Made by a program: the position numbers and the translations under genes. From Candidatus Competibacteraceae bacterium (GTDB lineage Bacteria > Pseudomonadota > Gammaproteobacteria > Competibacterales > Competibacteraceae), in NCBI GenBank assembly GCA_020445005.1, contig JAGRHM010000626.1, forward strand, positions 1 to 7,081: a stretch of 7,081 nt of DNA, read 5' to 3'. Of the stretch, positions 4,389-7,081 are shown one piece after another. Within the stretch, counting starts at the first letter, position 1. Every line of letters starts with the position of its first letter. Below the pieces are notes generated by a model, which saw only the letters and a list, made by a program, of their open reading frames with translations, was not told the origin of the DNA and did not search any database.

Positions 4389-7081
4389 TCAAAAACTGGT
4401 CCGAGGCGGTAAACGGGTACGGCCTTTGCTCGTCTGCCAAACCATTGCCATCAACGATAGCCCGAGCAATAGCAGCGCCCATTCCGATAAGGTAGGGATA
4501 GGAGTGCCTACCGCAGTGGCAAGCACGCTCGGTCCGCCGTCGTCCACAATCGCGCCGTTGGCGGTCAAGTCGTCATCGCCCAGCCCACCATCCGTGAGGG
4601 TGAAAGTCGCTTGGTTGCCGCTGATAGTGGCGGGCAATTCGTACCAGTGCCGGGTGTGATTGTCTGGCGTCTTGCCGTATTTCCAGTATTGGGCATCGGC
4701 GGCCAGCGTTTGCGGATAGGTTATTTGCAGTGTGAGTGCGCCACTTGAGCAGCCGGTGACGGTAAAGGAGAACAACCCATGCGGGAAGATATAGCCGCTG
4801 GGTGGTGGGACTGGGATGGATGAGGCGGAAGTAAACTGGGCTTGGTTAAAGCTACAGCCAGCTTCGCCAGTGATCCGAGCGGTCACTTGTCCACTGCCGG
4901 TGGCGCTCGGGCCGGTGAAGGTGGTGTTGGGATTATCACCGCCGCCCATGACGGTATGGGTAACGGGTACACTGGTGCTGTGCGCGAAGTTGGCATCGCC
5001 CGCGTAGGTGGCGGTCAGGGTCTTGGTTCCGACGCTGGTGAAGGTGAGGGAGCAACCGCCCGCCGCGACCGTGCCGACGCAGGTGGTGCCCGCGCCATCG
5101 CTGACTGTTACATTTCCAGTCGGCGTGCCAGAAGTCGCCGTGACGCTGTAATTGATCGTTACCACTTGCCCGACCGTGGAGGGATCGGGTGTGTCGGCGG
5201 TGATAGTTGTGGTGGTTTGAGTAGAAGTCGATTTTTGATAGCCGAAATCGTTGCCGTTGATGGCTTGCCCAAGACTTAAAGTTACTTGTGCTGTGTTGGG
5301 TGAGGTCACGCCGTCCGGGTCGAAAGTCAGCTTTGCTGCCGGCAGTGTAGAGATATTCACCGAGAGCTTAAATGTTCCGCCTTGTGTCAGGCCAGCGATT
5401 GTGTAATAGCCATCCGTGTTCGTGGTAGCAAATGGTTCGCCTTTGTCGAGTGTGCCGTTACCGTCTAAATCCAAGAACGCTGTGATGCCTTCCAGCCCTG
5501 CTTCGTCAGGGCTTTGGACACCGTCGCCGTTGCTATCCGACCAGATACGACCAGCGATACTGGCTGTGTTCTCGCTATCGTAATTGCAGGCATCAGTCGA
5601 AGAAGGAACTAGAGCGATAATTGTGTAAGCCGGGTGGGCAGAACCGTCTGCCCCAAATCCACCGGCCTGCAACATCGCAAAGCCTGTCGGGGGTGCCTCG
5701 GCTGGAACTGTTACGATGTAATCCAGCATACCTTGATCATCAGCGGTAGCTGTTCCCAAGTCACTGGAAAAACTTCCAAAATCGGCTCTAAATATCAGGT
5801 AAATTGTGGAATTAGGTTGAAAGCCAGAGCCTTTGATACGTACTTGCTCGCCGGGGATGTAAGCGCCTTGATTACCGCAATTAAGGGGCGGATTGTGGTC
5901 AACAGCAAGATAGCTAAAGGTTAGCGAGGATGTTGCAGCCATCTTTGTTCTTTTAACTTGATTTGAGGCAAAATTTTGGCATTTTCCAGGTAGCTCGCTT
6001 GTGGTTTTAGGAGCAGGGTTTTCAGGCAATCTCCCAGCACCTTTTGAAAGGATATAGTTTTTTAATACCGTTGCATAGGCTTTCTGCCCAAATATATTCG
6101 GGTGAAATGACTCTTGAGTTGGCGGAACGTCTGCTAAGAGTAGAGTATTTCTCCAATCATTGTATATGAAGCTGTTGATCCAACTAATGCCAACACTACT
6201 ACATATTTCATGACCATCGAAAGCAGAAACCACATCATCAGTTATATAATGGACTCCAGCGCTAAGTGCGGCACATTCGATAGCATCGTTGAGGGATCTT
6301 CCAGCAGCTCGAAAAAACTGTAACTCATCAATCTCATTGAATCCTGAAAGGTTGGAGTTTGGAGTCTGTGCCGCGAGACAAGCGGATAGAGATGCTGGAA
6401 AAACATTTGGATAGCCGAGGACAAAAGTAGGTTTGTTACCTGTCGTTTGTTTTATGGATAAATAAACCCCTTTGAGCCTTGTTGGAAGATTATGGATTAT
6501 GCTGTATATGACAGTCTTGAGCGATGAGACTTTTAGGTCATTAGAGGGGCCTAAATAAATAAACGGCTGATCGCCACAATGCGGCAAAAAGAGACAAAAC
6601 CGAATAATATCAGCAAAAAGCGCATCGTTGCCGCCAATACTTATACTTATCATCCCATCTTGTGGCGAAGGTAAAGACGCCAACTGAGCCACTTCAGGAT
6701 GTTTAATCTGAGGAATGTCATCCGGTGATCCTGTTTTCTCTTTTGGTTTAGACATTACGTTATCAATTACGGCACCACTACAAGCGAATGAATATCGCTC
6801 CACTTTCCTTTCGGGTAGCCCTGGAACGCTGGAATCAGAATCTCCCCCAGGAGTAGCAGTTGACCATGCATTTAAGGAGCGATGGCATTGATTGACATCC
6901 CTTACGTCCGTTCCACTTTCATATGGTCTAACTCCCTCTCCAGATGAGTACGAATCACCGAGGGCGATGTATTTTATGGTTGTTGATGGAACTACCTTCA
7001 GTAATTGCGGGGCGGTTATACCAGTTAATACTAGCGGCGGATCTTTCAGAACTTCTCCAGCAATTCCCGGTCTCTTTCCTA
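4389..7081 (-). CDS. Large secreted SGNH/GDSL esterase with Ig-like and SdrD-type repeats and an IPTL-CTERM anchor, N-terminus outside the window
   Basis: The frame is open from the stop at 4389 to the right edge, giving 896 visible residues (numbered from 7079). The SGNH domain is at about 36-346: block I YIALGDSYSSGEG at 37-49 with nucleophile Ser43 (6951-6953), ACSG at 99-102, GGND at 149-152, and block V SFHPN with His326 (6102-6104). It resembles the SEST-like branch, whose members hydrolyse esters with a Ser-His dyad, and has several Cys suited to disulfides. Next come an IPT/Ig-like domain (about 378-492), an SdrD-type B repeat with the Ca-binding-like SDSNGDGVQSPDE (514-526), a Big_3-like domain (about 618-715), and a choice-of-anchor U-like domain (about 716-848). 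The C-terminus has IPTLSEW at 861-867, a hydrophobic helix and a basic tail, the IPTL-CTERM sorting signal. The protein is thus expected to be exported and surface-sorted. The signal peptide lies outside, and about 35 residues precede block I. The substrate is unknown. Confidence 0.88.
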   Translation of the reverse strand, partial: GKRPGIAGEVLKDPPLVLTGITAPQLLKVVPSTTIKYIALGDSYSSGEGVRPYESGTDVRDVNQCHRSLNAWSTATPGGDSDSSVPGLPERKVERYSFACSGAVIDNVMSKPKEKTGSPDDIPQIKHPEVAQLASLPSPQDGMISISIGGNDALFADIIRFCLFLPHCGDQPFIYLGPSNDLKVSSLKTVIYSIIHNLPTRLKGVYLSIKQTTGNKPTFVLGYPNVFPASLSACLAAQTPNSNLSGFNEIDELQFFRAAGRSLNDAIECAALSAGVHYITDDVVSAFDGHEICSSVGISWINSFIYNDWRNTLLLADVPPTQESFHPNIFGQKAYATVLKNYILSKGAGRLPENPAPKTTSELPGKCQNFASNQVKRTKMAATSSLTFSYLAVDHNPPLNCGNQGAYIPGEQVRIKGSGFQPNSTIYLIFRADFGSFSSDLGTATADDQGMLDYIVTVPAEAPPTGFAMLQAGGFGADGSAHPAYTIIALVPSSTDACNYDSENTASIAGRIWSDSNGDGVQSPDEAGLEGITAFLDLDGNGTLDKGEPFATTNTDGYYTIAGLTQGGTFKLSVNISTLPAAKLTFDPDGVTSPNTAQVTLSLGQAINGNDFGYQKSTSTQTTTTITADTPDPSTVGQVVTINYSVTATSGTPTGNVTVSDGAGTTCVGTVAAGGCSLTFTSVGTKTLTATYAGDANFAHSTSVPVTHTVMGGGDNPNTTFTGPSATGSGQVTARITGEAGCSFNQAQFTSASSIPVPPPSGYIFPHGLFSFTVTGCSSGALTLQITYPQTLAADAQYWKYGKTPDNHTRHWYELPATISGNQATFTLTDGGLGDDDLTANGAIVDDGGPSVLATAVGTPIPTLSEWALLLLGLSLMAMVWQTSKGRTRLPPRTSF

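Noticed and set aside
5634..5924. 96-codon + strand frame opposite the hydrolase
   Set aside because: It is antisense to the conserved Ig-like region and has no recognisable motif or ribosome binding site.
6242..6424. Short - strand frame inside the hydrolase gene
   Set aside because: It lies in another frame over the well-supported SGNH domain and shows no domain features.
1..7081. A toxin-antitoxin, CRISPR or phage-defence cassette built from the Uma2 and AlbA_2 genes
   Set aside because: The two are on opposite strands and separated by a transporter; there are no repeats with spacers and no helicase, methylase or antitoxin-like partner.

Overview
The window looks like a chromosomal stretch from a Gram-negative bacterium, most likely a gammaproteobacterium. 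The pointers are an IPTL-CTERM surface protein, a dCache sensor, a Uma2-family nuclease and GC-rich palindromic intergenic repeats. An uncultivated Competibacter-like lineage is a possibility, but only a guess from the style of the sequence. There are no rRNA, tRNA, CRISPR or transposase genes.

Layout. (1) Bases 3-401, + strand: the 3' part of a Uma2 (DUF820) PD-(D/E)XK nuclease-fold gene that enters from the left edge. (2) Bases 478-1800, + strand: a complete 12-helix-type MFS transporter that must start at a non-ATG codon. (3) Bases 1809-3419, - strand, convergent with the transporter and only 8 bp from it: a membrane protein joining a periplasmic dCache-type sensor to a cytoplasmic AlbA_2/Schlafen-type nucleic-acid domain. 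A doubtful 99-codon ORF lies 14 bp upstream of it. (4) Bases 3420-4388: a decayed region. It holds a long hairpin, a second terminator-like hairpin, an orphan C-terminal piece of the thiamin gene thiD, two related palindromes, and a good rho-independent terminator for the gene to the right. (5) Bases 4389-7081, - strand: at least 896 codons of a large secreted SGNH/GDSL hydrolase that runs off the right edge. It carries an Ig/IPT-like domain, an SdrD-type B repeat, a second Ig-like domain, a choice-of-anchor U-like domain and an IPTL-CTERM sorting signal.

How they work together. The genes do not form one pathway. Strands alternate and the intergenic remnants suggest repeated rearrangement. 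The two most informative loci are the dCache-AlbA_2 fusion, which would couple an external small-molecule signal to a nucleic-acid-acting domain without a kinase or cyclase, and the surface-sorted esterase. The first part of the esterase is markedly AT-richer than its repeat-domain tail, as if assembled from two sources. I see no convincing multi-gene novel system; the fusion receptor is the best candidate for something little described.
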